Source: Ascidia mentula (Eukaryota > Chordata > Ascidiacea > Phlebobranchia > Ascidiidae). From it: a stretch of DNA of 64,000 bases. Below are positions 22,501-35,300 of the stretch, piece after piece. A program made the position numbers and the translations under genes. Location of the stretch: contig OX387198.1 of NCBI GenBank assembly GCA_947561715.1, forward strand, positions 7,564,001 to 7,628,000, given 5' to 3'. Within the stretch, counting starts at the first letter, position 1; each line of letters starts with the position of its first letter. A model generated the notes under the pieces. It made no database searches and had not been told where the DNA came from. It worked only from the letters and a program-made list of their open reading frames with translations.

Positions 22501-25500
22501 ATGCTTTCCCGTTTTGTCTGTGCAAATCGAAATAAATCGTTTTTACATTGGGCCCACCTGAAGCTAAAATGAAGTAATGGGTGAGGACGGCGATGGCTTC
22601 GCACGATGTTTCATGTTGCTGGGCCGGGTCGTGGAACAGATTGCAGATGTGGAAAAGCAAAAGTGCCGCGGTGAGGTTTATCTGAATGACCGTCCTGTCG
22701 TTGCGAATGCTCTTTCGAAGCCTTACTAAGATAACCAACGTTGCTATGAAGAACACCGTTGAGATGGACTCAGTGACGAAAGATAAAATCTGCAAATTAC
22801 GTTTCTGTTTATAAAAAGAAACTGTGCATTCAATTACCTCGCAAGCTCCCTATTTTTGTGACGTTTTTCCAAATCATATAAGGTTAAACTAAGGCTTAAA
22901 AATATAATTTACAATAGAAATATTCATTTTAAGTATAGATCTGAAATATTCATTTTAAGTATAGTTCTCCCACTGGAAACTTTTGATCTTGGGATCGTGG
23001 CACTAAATTTTTTTGTAAAAAGTGATTACTGGGACCGACCAAGATTTGTTGCACAATCGTCAAATACACCCAATTTAAGAATTTATATATCTCACAATTA
23101 GATGTCTTAAAAGATTTCGCAACAATCTAGGCCAGTTTATAATACATTATAGAAAAGAGTGTTTCCAATAAGTAAATATAATGCCACCCTGGTTTATTAA
23201 TGATGTCTCTGCGCCTGACTTTTTTTCGAAACCGATCAAAATTATGTAATAATAATGAGTGAACATCATCTGCCAAAATTGCTAGAATACTTTTGACATC
23301 GACACCATAAAGCTTACCTTTACACTGGCGGGAAGTGTAAAAGATGAGACTGACAGAAGCACTGCAAACGAGGTGGTGTGAGTGCAATCGCAGCGTATGT
23401 GACCACGGGTGTCAAGGACGTTGCTCACGCATCCATCGAGTGACAGGACATGCTTTTCAACGTCCACGTATCGACATTCGTAGCTAAGCTTGCGCACCAA
23501 CTGCGTGTCTTTGTAGAAGTCCGACAAGTCGAACGACTTGTCACTCGCGTACGCGTCTAGTGTGGGATCTTGTGTAAGGTTAAAGTCGAAGGATGCGGCA
23601 GCGGCCAGCTTTCTCTTAGACTCAGTCAGTGCTGTTATGCTGAGCATCGGCGTCGCGTTAAACACCAGCGCTTCGTCCTGGTAGCCAGTGCTTGCGTACG
23701 TGCTGGCTTTGCTAAGGGTTTTCAAAATTTGCGTGTCATCGGTGATTTGCGCCATCACAGCCACGAAATTCTCGTTTTCTCCTAAACCCTGCGGCACCAA
23801 CTTGTTGACTTTAGTCGTCGTCGAGAGGACTGCCAGTGGCTTCGCCGCGCTGTACTGCTTGTTGTCTTTGGCGGTCAATCTCGTAACTTGCACGTTCGGT
23901 GGTATGGTTGCATTAGGCTCAATAAGGTTGTACAACTCCTCTTCGATCTTTTTCACAGTGGACGCTGCTTCAGAAGGGCTCTCTATAATCTTCCCTGAGA
24001 AAATTAAGTTTTAATATGCCGAAGCTTTAAATCAATGGATTGTTCCAAAACATCCTACTTGTGGTCACCGCTTGCGTAGAGATTACTTCTGTCAATGCTT
24101 TTGTGGTTGGAAACTTTGTTGTTTTTGTTGTTGTCGTTGTTGTTTTTGTTGTTGTTATTGTTGTTGTTGGGGTTGTCTCTAAACACGCAACAGATCCATA
24201 AGTGAAGCTAATTTTCTGCCTTTTCACATTTTCGTTTCATACAAGACATAACTAGTAGAATATTATATCAGAAATATATAAATAGTGGGATATTGGTATA
24301 ACTAGAGGCGAAAACACCGGTTGTGTATTCAAACAATGTTATGCTGTGAAAGCAATCTGGGACCAATTTAGGTTCAACGTAAAGTACCTTTTATAGCAAC
24401 TTTGGTGGAAGTTGAGGCACTCGTCACAACACTTGGGGGCGTGTCTGTAGTCGCAGTTTTTCTGGTTCTTGATGTTGCTGCAAACAGTCGAACATTTTAA
24501 TATTTTTTATAGTGTTACGTTTTGTCCGTTTTTATGTATTTTTTTGCATTTCAGCGCCAGGTTTTTGCGCTGTGCACGACATCGTATACTAAAGCAAATT
24601 TACCTGTTGACGTTGTTTCCTGTGATGTTGTGGCTTCTTTGGTTGAATATTGGGTCGTACTAATGTATTTGGTCGATTGGGAAGTAGACGGCGAGGTTTG
24701 CGTGGTAGCAGAACTTGTCGCGTCAACAGTTGTTTGTGATGTTGTCGGGGTTGCCGCTGTTACAAAGATGTCATGTACGTAAACTGCAGCAATGATAATT
24801 ACCAATCGATGCACTGCGTCACGGGTCAGCGGGACGTCGAACTTTTACACTCGAATACATATTTGACGTTTCACTCATGCGTCATTACATTTAGATACGT
24901 GATAAACCGTTACTAGTGACGTGGCAAGTCGCAACTGCAGGTTAATTTTGTCACCGCCCAGCAGGTCACGCATTGCAGGTGACCTGCGATTTACGACTTT
25001 GCATATACAGTATGTCGGTGATCGGTGACTTTCCCGTGTATGACGCAAGACTGATTTGAATTAAAGTATTGCTTTAGTTTTTGCATTTAATATTTAATTG
25101 GTAGCGTAACAACCAAACTGGGTAATTAGAATTGTTTTTCGGTTGTTAAACAAACGTAACATACAAACTATCCGGTCAAAGTTGTAGCACAATGATTTCA
25201 TTTTCAATTTTGTGTTCAAAAGTAAAGAAATTCGGTTCGTCTTTAGTCGGTTCGACAGAATAATTCTTCACATATCACAATTGCTAATTTTATAGCAGCT
25301 TCAAAATATACAAAAATACTCCACCTTCGTTGTTTGAATCAACGCAGTGCTTCAATTACAACAAAATAACAACCAGCACTCGATTTTATAAAGATAACAC
25401 TTTTGTACCTTGTGAAGTGGATTCTGAGTCAGTAGCACTCAGCGTTGGCATATTCGTGGAAGCGGAAGTGACAGTGGTCGAAACGATTGGGTCTAAAAAA

Positions 25501-28009
25501 ATTCAATAGTTTATCATTTAAGTTACGTTGAGCAACATGGCTTGTTTTAAAGCGAATTTTGATTAGCGTTCAGCACATGGTCTCTTCGAATATGTGACAT
25601 CAATTAAAATATATATTAATAACATAAGGGAAAAATTCCAAGTAGTTAACCACGCTCCCAACGAGGCGTAATTACCTGCTGCTGATGTTGCGGTGGAATA
25701 CTGGTTTGTGGTTGGATGTTCGCTTGATGGCAGTGGTGTTTGCGTGGTAGTCAAACGGGTCGCCGTCGTTAGAGTTGCTCGAGCTGCGGAAGGAAAATTT
25801 TCTGTAACAGCATTGACGTCGTGCTTAAACCATTGTAATGAAGAGACCGCTGTTAGCCTACGACTGCGCACACCTGCGTTTAACGCTTTAAATGTGGTCG
25901 CGCCCATTGGCATTGGTATTTACCGTCGTTTTGGATAAACTTCCATATATGTACGTACACAAAAAAAAAGGATAATGTTTTTTCAGTAGTTAATATATTC
26001 ACACAAATAATTTCAAACATATAACTTGGCAATGTTGCCGCGTGGTGGTCAATCGACTTGACTTTATTGTGTTGTTTTTTTGTTCCTAAGTTTATAAAGG
26101 TTATCTTGAAAATTATTTTCAAAACAATGTTTTTAAAAATCAATTTTTCAACGTTCCAGCCATTTCGCGCTGTTAAAATAATGCAATTCCACCTGTCAGT
26201 GTACTTTCTTCCGTGGAATCTGTAGCCGTTGAGTATTGCATCGTGGCCGGAGGTTGTCTCATAATTCCCGACGAAACAAAGAATTGAGTAAACGTTGTGA
26301 GGTCTTTGGTTGTTGTTGGAGTTTCTTGAGATGTTTCTGTGACAATGACAGTATTTCAAAACCATTCTTGATATGAATGGTCAGGTTTGAATGATTAAGC
26401 GCGGGTTTGAATCACGTTCTTACGCAAATCGGAACTATTATCTAATACGCGTACATCGGACGTTGGAATCCGTGATGTCATGACATTTTAATACAAGTCA
26501 GATTCCCAGTGACATTTGATGACTGCCCACACCACGAATATTTAGTTCAGCGTGGTCCAATTTTGGCTCACGATTTAATTTTTATTGGCCCGCGAATTGT
26601 AACCTGACTTGGAAACACAACTTTGTTCGACTATCTTCGCATTGCCACAACCAAAATTCCTGTGGACACGACGCTTTAGTTAAAGAAGCAGCTTGGCCAC
26701 AAACGTCGCAATAAGTAAAGATTAAGTTGTAATATTCGTGTAATAGCAATCAACTAAGTACGTATCAAAATAAATTTCATTTCGTAATTTTTGTATATAC
26801 GTAATCAAGATTTTTTACAGCAACACTGGCCCTCGGGATAAACTAACGGTTTGTTGCAGAGTCTGCGACGAAATAAAGTTGGACCGAACTAATTTATTTA
26901 TTTGTGACATTTGCTGTTCAAGATCGATTTTGCTCTGTTGGCCATATCTGTTTCAAGATCGATGGCCATAAACGTGTTTAAATTGACTTTAGCGGTTGGT
27001 TCCTCACCTGAGGGGAATAATGTTGTTGTGTCGACTTTCACAGGATTTGTTGTTTCAGAATAAATGACGGATTTTGTGGCTTCCAAAGCGCGTGTAATTT
27101 CTTGCCCAACCGTACTTGCGTAAGACGGATTTGTCAGATAGCTTGTTGATTTTTGTGGTTTGTGAGATGGAATCGATTCAGTGCAGTTGGTAAAGCACTC
27201 TTCTTCTTTCAAATCCGACAAAGTCGAATTCGAAACTATTCAAAACAAAATGATTTGAAAATTTGTTAGCACAAATAATGCAATTTAAACCCAGCCTACC
27301 ATTTTGACAAACAGCACTGTGATGCTCAAAACAGTTTGCAGTTAACCAAGTTGTTCCGTTGACGTAAACGCAATGCTTAGAACGCGAGGGCTTGTCTTGG
27401 TGAACTTTTCCGGTTTCAAACGAGCCACGGGCCGAACCGTCCATCCATACAAGTTGGTTTATAAACGGGAGGCGGTACAAAGCTGTGGGATCAACATTAA
27501 GTTTTTTTTGCTTTTGAATTCAAAAAAGATATCAGGAAGATTTATTTGTAATTATTTTACATTAATTTTTTTGACAAAGTTGCCCCATACAGTCGCTATA
27601 CAATATGCATCCTCCTGTGGATTTCTGGTGCACGTATATTGTACATTACTGCAGTTCTTCCCTTTCCCTGTTGGTTTTTAACCAAAAAACGTCCTGTCAT
27701 TTTTTGAATAGGCAGGACGGAACACTTACCTATCCATCCTGCATTGTTTGTTGTGTTTAAGTTATCCGCTTCTTCTTCAGTTTTGACTGTAGCCAGTACA
27801 CCACCAAGGCATTCGCAGTGACACCATGATTGAAAGGCAGTTAAGTTGTTACCGTGTTGCGAATAACCCATAGCCGCGTTAGAACCTGTAGCAGCAATCC
27901 GTTAGTATCTCTTAGATAGCGTTACTTACTCATTTTTTCAGCACTTACAAACTCCAAGAAGAAAGAACAGCGTTATTTTCCAGACAAGAGTTCTTTGTGA
28001 CATCTCCAT
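19588..28009 (-). CDS. Adhesion GPCR with N-terminal C-type lectin domain and mucin-like stalk (receptor A)
   Basis: Fourteen exons: 28009-27949, 27885-27730, 27482-27300, 27235-27008, 26336-26193, 25783-25676, 25492-25409, 24756-24604, 24477-24388, 24178-24059, 23994-23318, 22789-22558, 20600-20085, 19889-19588. Phases all agree; 1017 residues. Signal peptide about 1-20. C-type lectin-like domain about 21-133 (WIGALYRLPF; WLTANCFEHHSAVCQ at its end), without an EPN/QPD or WND calcium set. Ser/Thr-rich stalk about 134-442. GAIN domain about 443-668, with GPS text CDCTHTTSFAVLL and expected self-cleavage between Thr649 and Thr650. Seven membrane helices follow, then a C-tail with several Ser/Lys. 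The freed N-terminus TSFAVLL would be the tethered agonist. Stalk exons are all phase 1-1, so they can be skipped without frame change. Ligand unknown. Confidence 0.85.
20630..22307. mobile_element. Non-autonomous piggyBac-like element in receptor A intron
   Basis: Both ends carry the same 13-bp terminal inverted repeat, CCCTTTAAGCCCC (20630-20642 and reverse at 22295-22307). Each is flanked by TTAA (20626-20629 and 22308-22311). TTAA target duplication with ends starting CCC is the hallmark of the piggyBac superfamily. The 1678-bp interior has no long ORF, so it must rely on a transposase elsewhere. It makes up most of the 1957-bp intron between the receptor's exons 12 and 13. Confidence 0.8.
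21727..22100. repeat. Two ~187-bp tandem units inside the piggyBac-like element
   Basis: Unit 1 starts at 21727 and unit 2 at 21914, both with ATTTGCATGTAAATATATAG followed by TCATTGTGA. The text stays parallel through GGTNAGACCTTCCTC and ACAATTCTTA to the end of unit 2 near 22100. They are diverged by several percent, so the duplication is older than the 53-bp one in the PRPS intron. Confidence 0.75.
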
Positions 28010-29931
28010 TTCCAGTTTATCACCAAGTTTCTGTCATTCCAAATGTAAACGCACTACTCACCAGGGCCTACTTTATTTATAAACCACACAGAAAATTCTG
28101 CGTACCAGGAAAAACTCGTGAACGACGTTTTTGCTTGTGGTACCTTTTAAAACAAAACCACACCGTGCTGATGTGTTGCCAAAACGCCTGTTGGCCCACG
28201 CCCACAATATACTGGTCTGTCTGTGTCATTCAACCTACACCGCGCTGCTTTTCCGAGGCAAACCTCACTGACACTCTCCCCTTTCTGTTCCAACTTATTG
28301 ACATTACCCGTGTTGTTTCGTTAATTCCCTGATCGAACGCGTTTCGCCGTTGAAGTGGCCCCTGATGCAACTCTCCGGGAAGCAGTTGTTCTTGGCATTC
28401 CCGCTAGCGCGCAAGTAGATAGAACGCGATCCACACGCAAGAATAACAACCTGAGTGTTAACGAATGCGTCAGACGTCCACGCATCCTTCACAGTGGAAT
28501 GACGTTTCCCTGCTGATTTGACGAATCAACGAATCAACTACTACGACATCACACCACACTCTATGAATAGTTTTGTGCAACAAATTTCAATGGTTGTGTG
28601 GCGTGAAATATCCGTCAATCCAACCACAGTTTCCAAACGTGTTTGTCCGCGCCGCCACTTTTTGGCAGTTGTTGTCTACTAAAAATCAAAGTTTGATTGT
28701 GCGTTTTGTCTACAAGTAGTGAAGTGTGTGGTTGGTTATAAAATTTCTACATGGCAGCCGCAGTAAAATCGCTGCTGAAATGATGCGTGATGCTCGATTA
28801 ACATGCCGCGGATAAAGCAGCATGCAGTAACTTTTTCATTTCTGCCGTGGCTTTGGTTGATGGGTGTAGGTAGACCTAATGGTAATTCGTATTATATGGC
28901 AAAAAACATCGGGGTTAAGATTAGTTTCCCAACCATCCATGCTGTTACTTGAAACGCAGTTTTTAAACTTATTTAACGTTGAAATTACTGCCATTTGACA
29001 ATATCCCATGACTGGACATCATGATCCAATGATTCAGCTATCACTGCAATGTCATATAGTTAAAGCTGCAGACTGCAGTGCAAGTCTATAACGTACCAGT
29101 GATTTGAGATTTTGTAAAGTCGATGATCTGTTTGTTTGTGCAATTAGCCATCGTGCTGCCCTATGTGTTGCGTAGCCTTTCTTCACAGGAAATGAATTAC
29201 CTATTGAATGAGTGGGAGTTTGTTCCATTGTGTTTTTTTAACGTTAAATGCTAGCGTCCTTCGCATAGTACGAGACGCCGCAAACAAAATTCTCTTGGCC
29301 ACGGACTCTTACAGTAGGTTGTATTAATGACGAAACTAAATGATGTATAACAAAGTATTCAATACAAAAACATTAGTTATTTGTGTTCTCATTATTATGA
29401 CGTGAGTGTAGTATGACACATTTGTTTGCAATTAACATCTGCACTGATGTAGAAGCTTGTGTAATTGCTTGTATCCTATTTATCTACAACTATCTCCAAT
29501 CCGCATTGAACAATTATATGAGCTGCCAACTGTCTTTTTGTAATGCTCATGGGCTTCTTTTGTAAAAAGGGTTCTTCGCCGCAAAATTACAAATGTAACC
29601 TCAAGCTACCAATAGTAGTTGCAAAGAATATAACAGAATATTCGTAGACGTTTTATTTCACAATAAACTCTCCATGTGCTCCAAGGTAATTCAACTTTCC
29701 TATTTTTATCGTGGGAAATTTACTACTGATAAAAGGTCATAAAAATGGTGTGCACGAAAAGGATACTGTCGCTTGTACCCTTTCATATAAATAAACGAGG
29801 TCGTAGTTTATAACTGACAGCATAGCGAAGTTACGACACGAGACACAATGAGTGAAATGTTGTTTTACCATTTGTGCATTTTTGCTAACTTTTATTCTCA
29901 AAAACACGGTGAAACCGTTATTTGAAATTCG
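28010..29931. other. Intergenic, upstream of receptor A
   Basis: About 1.9 kb separates the signal-peptide exon of receptor A from the stop of the secreted lectin gene. It should include the receptor A promoter, but I see no clear TATA box and no coding segment. It is AT-rich with no obvious repeat. Confidence 0.45.
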
Positions 29932-31207
29932 TTACCAACTCCAGTAAGGTTCTGCTTTTTCCGAGATGTTGTTAAGGCAAAACGTTTCACAATGCTCAGC
30001 ATCGGGGTTGTTCAATCTAGTAAAACGTGGTTCTGCATTGGAAGTTTCTGGAACAAATCTGTTTCGTTTTCAGTCGCTATAACTAGGGTACTTGGCATAA
30101 ACGTAGATACTTACCGGGAGTATGACACAAAACTAAATGCTTTGCAAAGCAATCATCGGCATCAAATATCCAGCTTTGTTTGTAAACGCAGATACCATCC
30201 TCCGAAGAGTCTGTGTTTGTTGGAAAATTAAAATCAATATGTTTAAAGATGGAACAAATCCGAGGAAGTGAATCACAATTCAATATTTCAGATATAGGTT
30301 TTCGTAGTTGAGTGGCTTCACCTTCGCCATTCATCCACACCCATGTGTCAACAAACGGAATACGAAACAAACCTGTAAATCAAACGGCGAAAACGATTAA
30401 TTTAAAGTTTTTTTTAATTTAAAGAATGGTGTGAATTTATTTATTACAGTTAATATTTTGATTATGTAATAGTTTCACCAAATAATGTTTTCAAATAACC
30501 GTTTCGAAAGAAATGTCAAGTTGTTCAAGTTTTCGAATTGCATTTAAACCGGAAATTTCAACGGGGCGGCTCGTGGAAATATTTGATCAGGGAAATTTTG
30601 CATGTTTTAGTTTTGTTGGAAGTTGATTTTCGTTGAGTTGATGAAAGCAATGTCGACAACGAAACCGACAAATTCCATAATTGAAAAGAGATATATAACA
30701 GAAAAATTTATTTCGCGTAAATAAGCAACATGGTTTCTGTAACGTATGTAACTGGATTCTTTTTGAAATACATTTTTCCGATATATTCAGCATGACAAAG
30801 TACCTCTCCATACAGTTATTGATCGAAAGCTTATCAGGATAGCTTATAGTTCACTCATCCATTATAGTTTCTATTACTTTTTTCATGCCTTAAAATTCGT
30901 TAATTTTATTATTGTAGTATAGTCCACTTACCAATCCAGAAGGCGTTTGCTGAAACTGTTGTGCTATTCCAGAAAGAGAGCAGGTCATTATACTCATGTA
31001 CGGTTGCTAAAGTTTGGTTCATGCAATTGCAGTAGCACCATGCTTGGAAAGCATTTAGTCTCACTTTGTGATGATGGTAAGTCTTTCCATAGCTTACAAT
31101 GGAGGCTGTTGTCATAACAAAACAACCATTTAAAGTTGTTAACAATGGTGTAGTTTAAATGTAGCCTTACTTGATAGCAGCACAACGAAAATAGTAAGCG
31201 TTGTCAT
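29932..31207 (-). CDS. Secreted single-domain C-type lectin-like protein
   Basis: Four exons, 31207-31171, 31105-30932, 30372-30115 and 30047-29932, phases 1/1/1, give 194 residues. The signal peptide is MTTLTIFVVLLSS. The C-type lectin-like domain covers about residues 14-156. It shares exon borders and wording with receptor A: AFQAWCYCNC against AFQSWCHCEC, and WIGLFRIPFVDTWVWMNG against WIGALYRLPFINQLVWMDG. The last exon matches the start of the receptor A stalk in style (CETFCLNN against CFTNC) but ends with a stop after about 38 residues, so the product has no membrane anchor. It sits between receptors A and B on the same strand. The family often binds glycans or protein ligands; calcium-site residues are not evident here. 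A soluble relative or decoy of receptor A is an inference. Confidence 0.75.
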
Positions 31208-32314
31208 CTTGTAGTCCCGGACTCGTAAATGTTGTTTCAACCCACAAATATGTTCAAACCAATTATAAGCCCTTGTATAAAAATCGTTTGTAAGGCTGAC
31301 TCGCACTCAACTTTATATTCACTTTATCTCCATTATTATTTGAAAAGCCCTAATAACAATTGTGAAAATGTCAACCCAAGAGTTCAGTTCACAAACAGCC
31401 ATATTGTGTACCATAGTGATTTTATACTGTTAGTTACACTAGTTGACTAAACATGATGCTATTGATGCACGGTGGGTGACTAACGCGTATCCTCGGTACG
31501 TATATCGTCTGTATGGAATGTTTTCACACAATATGCGTGGGTTGGCTAGCATTATACCTATAATGTTGGCTAGCACAGCTATATATAATAAGTTCGTCTT
31601 TGGTCAGAAGCCTAAATCCTTTGCTTTCGTTCTCCATAAGTAATACGCGTGTTATGGAACGTTATACACAGTTTTTGTCCATTTTTTCGTGTTTGGAGAA
31701 GAAACTACTCTAAACAAATCGCACAACGTACGTATACGATGTCGTCGTTGCGCAATAATTGTCGATCTCCCACTAAACTTACTGTTTAACACCGTGCTTG
31801 TTTACTGTGTCTGTGCTGATGCAACAATACCCAGCCTTATTGGTCACGATGACTCATAACTTCTTTTACTATTGAAACTGAATTAACGTTTATTAAGAGG
31901 CATGCAATGGCACCGCAGCCAAGCTGGATCATATGAAGCTACTTGTGGCCTATTCAGAGGTGATATAATATAAAAATGACAAATGTGAAGTTTGAAGGCA
32001 GGAACATGACATTTCGGTTTGTGACGTGTTTTTTTATTCCCTTTTATTTATGAGTTTAAACCACATCTATACACAGCCATGCATCCACACAGTGTAAAAA
32101 TGTACAACGATTCTGGGGCGGATCCAGGAGGGGCAATTGAGTCTATTGGAAGAAATTCAATGACAGACAAAAGGGTTGTCTATGAAGTGATATTCGGTCA
32201 TGCCATTTCCGTGTATTTGTCTGCTCGCCTATGGCGCTCAAAATCGGATCATGATAAGTTTTGGATAGCAACCGATACGGAAAAATTCTGGATCCGCTCC
32301 TGCAACAATTCCTA
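31208..32314. other. Intergenic between receptor B and the secreted lectin
   Basis: No gene. Minus-strand AATAAA signals near 32048-32043 may end the receptor B transcript. Around 32110-32305 there are GATCCAGGAG/GGATCCGCTCC stretches that look like the ends of an old repeat. I cannot define it. Confidence 0.4.
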
Positions 32315-35300
32315 TCACATGTCGGCGGTTTGGGTGGTACTGTAGTTTCTCTGCAGTTTTCCGCTGGTTGATCCGATTGTGCTTCCAAAACTCGTGCGTT
32401 GCAAACGCATTATCAATGCATTTCTTACTTCTCTTCCCATTAAAATGTAAATAACGAACAGAAAGAAGCCCTGCAGCCCGTTGATCAACACATTAACGTA
32501 CATGAACGCGACTGTGGGACCTAAAATAGATTTGTAGACATATTAGAATCTTGTAGCAAGTGGCTGTTTTGCAATTGTTCGAAAATCTAGAACATAAGGA
32601 GCTAACTACAGCAAAATTCAGTCAATTAAGTCTTTTATTCTGGCCCACCATAATAGCATACTGTTCGTATTGCAGTTAAATGCGATTCCAGTGCTAGTAT
32701 TTCAACTTTTCTGTTACTTTCTATACATATTATCGTATACGTAAAAATGTAGCGTTAACTATCTTTGTCCACCATATACACCCACATGTCACATTAAACC
32801 CCCTGTAAATTTTGCAAATAATTTTGCCCCCTAGGAGGCAAAAACGTTTTCACACCCCCTGTTTAACCAACCTGAGAAAAATCCGAATATCCATGGCACT
32901 CCAAGTACTGGGAGGAGCAGCATTGTCGCCTTAAACGTGGCCTTGATATGATCGGCGTTTTCCATCGCGCCATGCTCGCGTTGTGCGCTGGGCCTGAATC
33001 CCTCCGCTTGCTTGCTCATTCGGTACACAAACCAGGACATGCGAACGAGAATCAGACAGTTCAGCACTAACGTAACAATCACCGGCACGATCACTCCACC
33101 GAGAAGCACACCCGAAGTTGTGCTGAGCCAACATCGACTGTACAAGTTGATGTTCCTTAGGGACGATGTTAGCAAATCGGGATTTCTACTCATGTAGCTC
33201 TCTGATGAAAAGGCTGCTGCAGCTGTAATGATCACAATAAGTGCCGGTATGCCCCAACCAACAAGGAGTCGTATGATGGTGAGTTTACGAGTCGATCCTT
33301 GGTGCATGGCACTGTCCATGGTTTTGGTCACGAGTGTGACTCCTTCCAACAGCATCCAGAAAGCTGAACAGGAAAGTATTGGTGTAATTGACGTAGGATA
33401 AACGTTACATATAAGGTGGCACGCGTAGGCGTATAGTCAGGAATCTTATGATGACAAACATCAGAAGGAGATGTTGGCTATGCCACGAAGAAACGTTATA
33501 CCTAGAGTCAAAATACATGCACGTTTTAAATCAAGGCGAGATTGGCCGTCGCTGTCCTATAATGGCTCCGCAACAAATGCTATTTTTAAGCTCTTGTGTA
33601 ATTTTTGCTTTGTTATTCCTCACCTGATGCCAGCAGGAAAAAGTGAATAAACATTGCAGTCATCCGACACGTTGCAGGATACCTCAGCATTCCGTCTTGA
33701 ATCAGGTTCCAAAAGTGCAGCATGAACAGAGCGAGTGAGAGATTGATTTGGACGACGGTCCGATCACTTCGAAGACTTTTTCGCACTTTTATTAAAACGA
33801 TCAGCGTCAGCAACAGGAAGAAAAGTGATATCGATTCAGTGACGTAAGACAGGATCTGGAATACATTTTGCAAAAGACTTCCAAGCGATATTTGATTGAT
33901 ATTAAAAACTCCATTCGTTGGATGTTTAAATACACGAATGTTAACGGTGTGGTTGAGTTGTATATTTTTTCCTTAACCATGAACCGAAATTAATAATTCC
34001 CATGACGTAAAAGGTACGTGATATTTTAGTCATGGTGTTTTTTGAGATGGTAATAAACTAAGCTTCGTACACAATCAATTTTACCAAAATTTTTCTAACG
34101 ATTAATGCAGAATATTATAATTCGCACCAGGTTGCAGGATACAGTTTAACCTTTCTGTGAAACGGTCTGACTGTCTGGACATGCATGCATATTACATATA
34201 CACACACCTCGACACTATCCGGAATCGACACAGAGACGAGCGACAGCAGCACAGCGAACACGGTAGTGTGGTTGGAAGTGCAAATGTATCCACCCAATCC
34301 ATCATAAACAACATCCAGCCCGTCGGACGAAAACAAGGAAGTGTTCGTGTTTAGATAGACACACTTGATTGTAGCTGATGTTAGCCGAACATGGTGGCCG
34401 TGGCGTGTGGACGTCAGATGCTTTGTGTTCACGTTTTGTTCAGTGAGCGGGATCTTGTACGTGACAGCGGTAGACACTTCCTGACCGGCTTCACTTACGA
34501 CTTGCAAATGAACTAGGGTTTGCAGGGGCAGCTCTCGTGTATGAACCGATTTCTTTGACCTTGGGGACGTTGATGGCGGTATATACGACTCTAGCAACCT
34601 TTTACTTGGTTGCGATACCGCCGCGACGACCGATATCGTTTGGTTTCCCACTGGGCCGATGTCAAAAATCTCAGCACTTTCGAAAACCGCGATGGGTCGT
34701 TTTGCCTGGATCGCTGCTTGAAGTTCACTGCTGTTTTGAACTTTAATGCTTTTCTCTTGGCAAATGCTCAGTGATGGTTGGTTGGCGCATTTTGTAATAG
34801 AAGAATCGAACTTCAGCAGTGCTTTGTTTTCAGTTGAAGCCGAGAATCTTCCTTGAATAAAAAGAGACCGTGTTGACGGCTCTGAAAAGTCGAAATGCAC
34901 ATCTGTTCATTTTATGCATCACACATAAACACTGTATGCATGTACAGATGCGTTGAAAAAAAATGAAAACATTCATGCACTTCATACACTTCACAACATG
35001 CATATATGACGATTGTAAATGGTTGGAAATCTATTCACCTTCCGCTGTGGTAGTTGGTTCAGAAAGTTCACTGGTTTCAAGCGAAGCGTCAGTTGATTGC
35101 ACAGACGACATCACGGTTGTTGTATCGATTGAGATTGTTGATGCCGATTTCGTAAAAACTTGGTTTGTATATCCTGCTGTCGTGCTGTTGCTTTTGTTTG
35201 TGTATGCTGCTGCTTCTGTCGTATACATTTTGCTCGTGTACGTCTTCGCAATATTTCTAATGTTTGTGTTGTGTACTGTTTTCGTTTGGAGTTTGGTTGT

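Noticed and set aside
32831-32871. Run-on of the receptor B exon 13 frame past 32872
   Set aside because: A GT donor at 32871 in the correct phase joins cleanly to the last 7TM exon; the extra residues are intronic.
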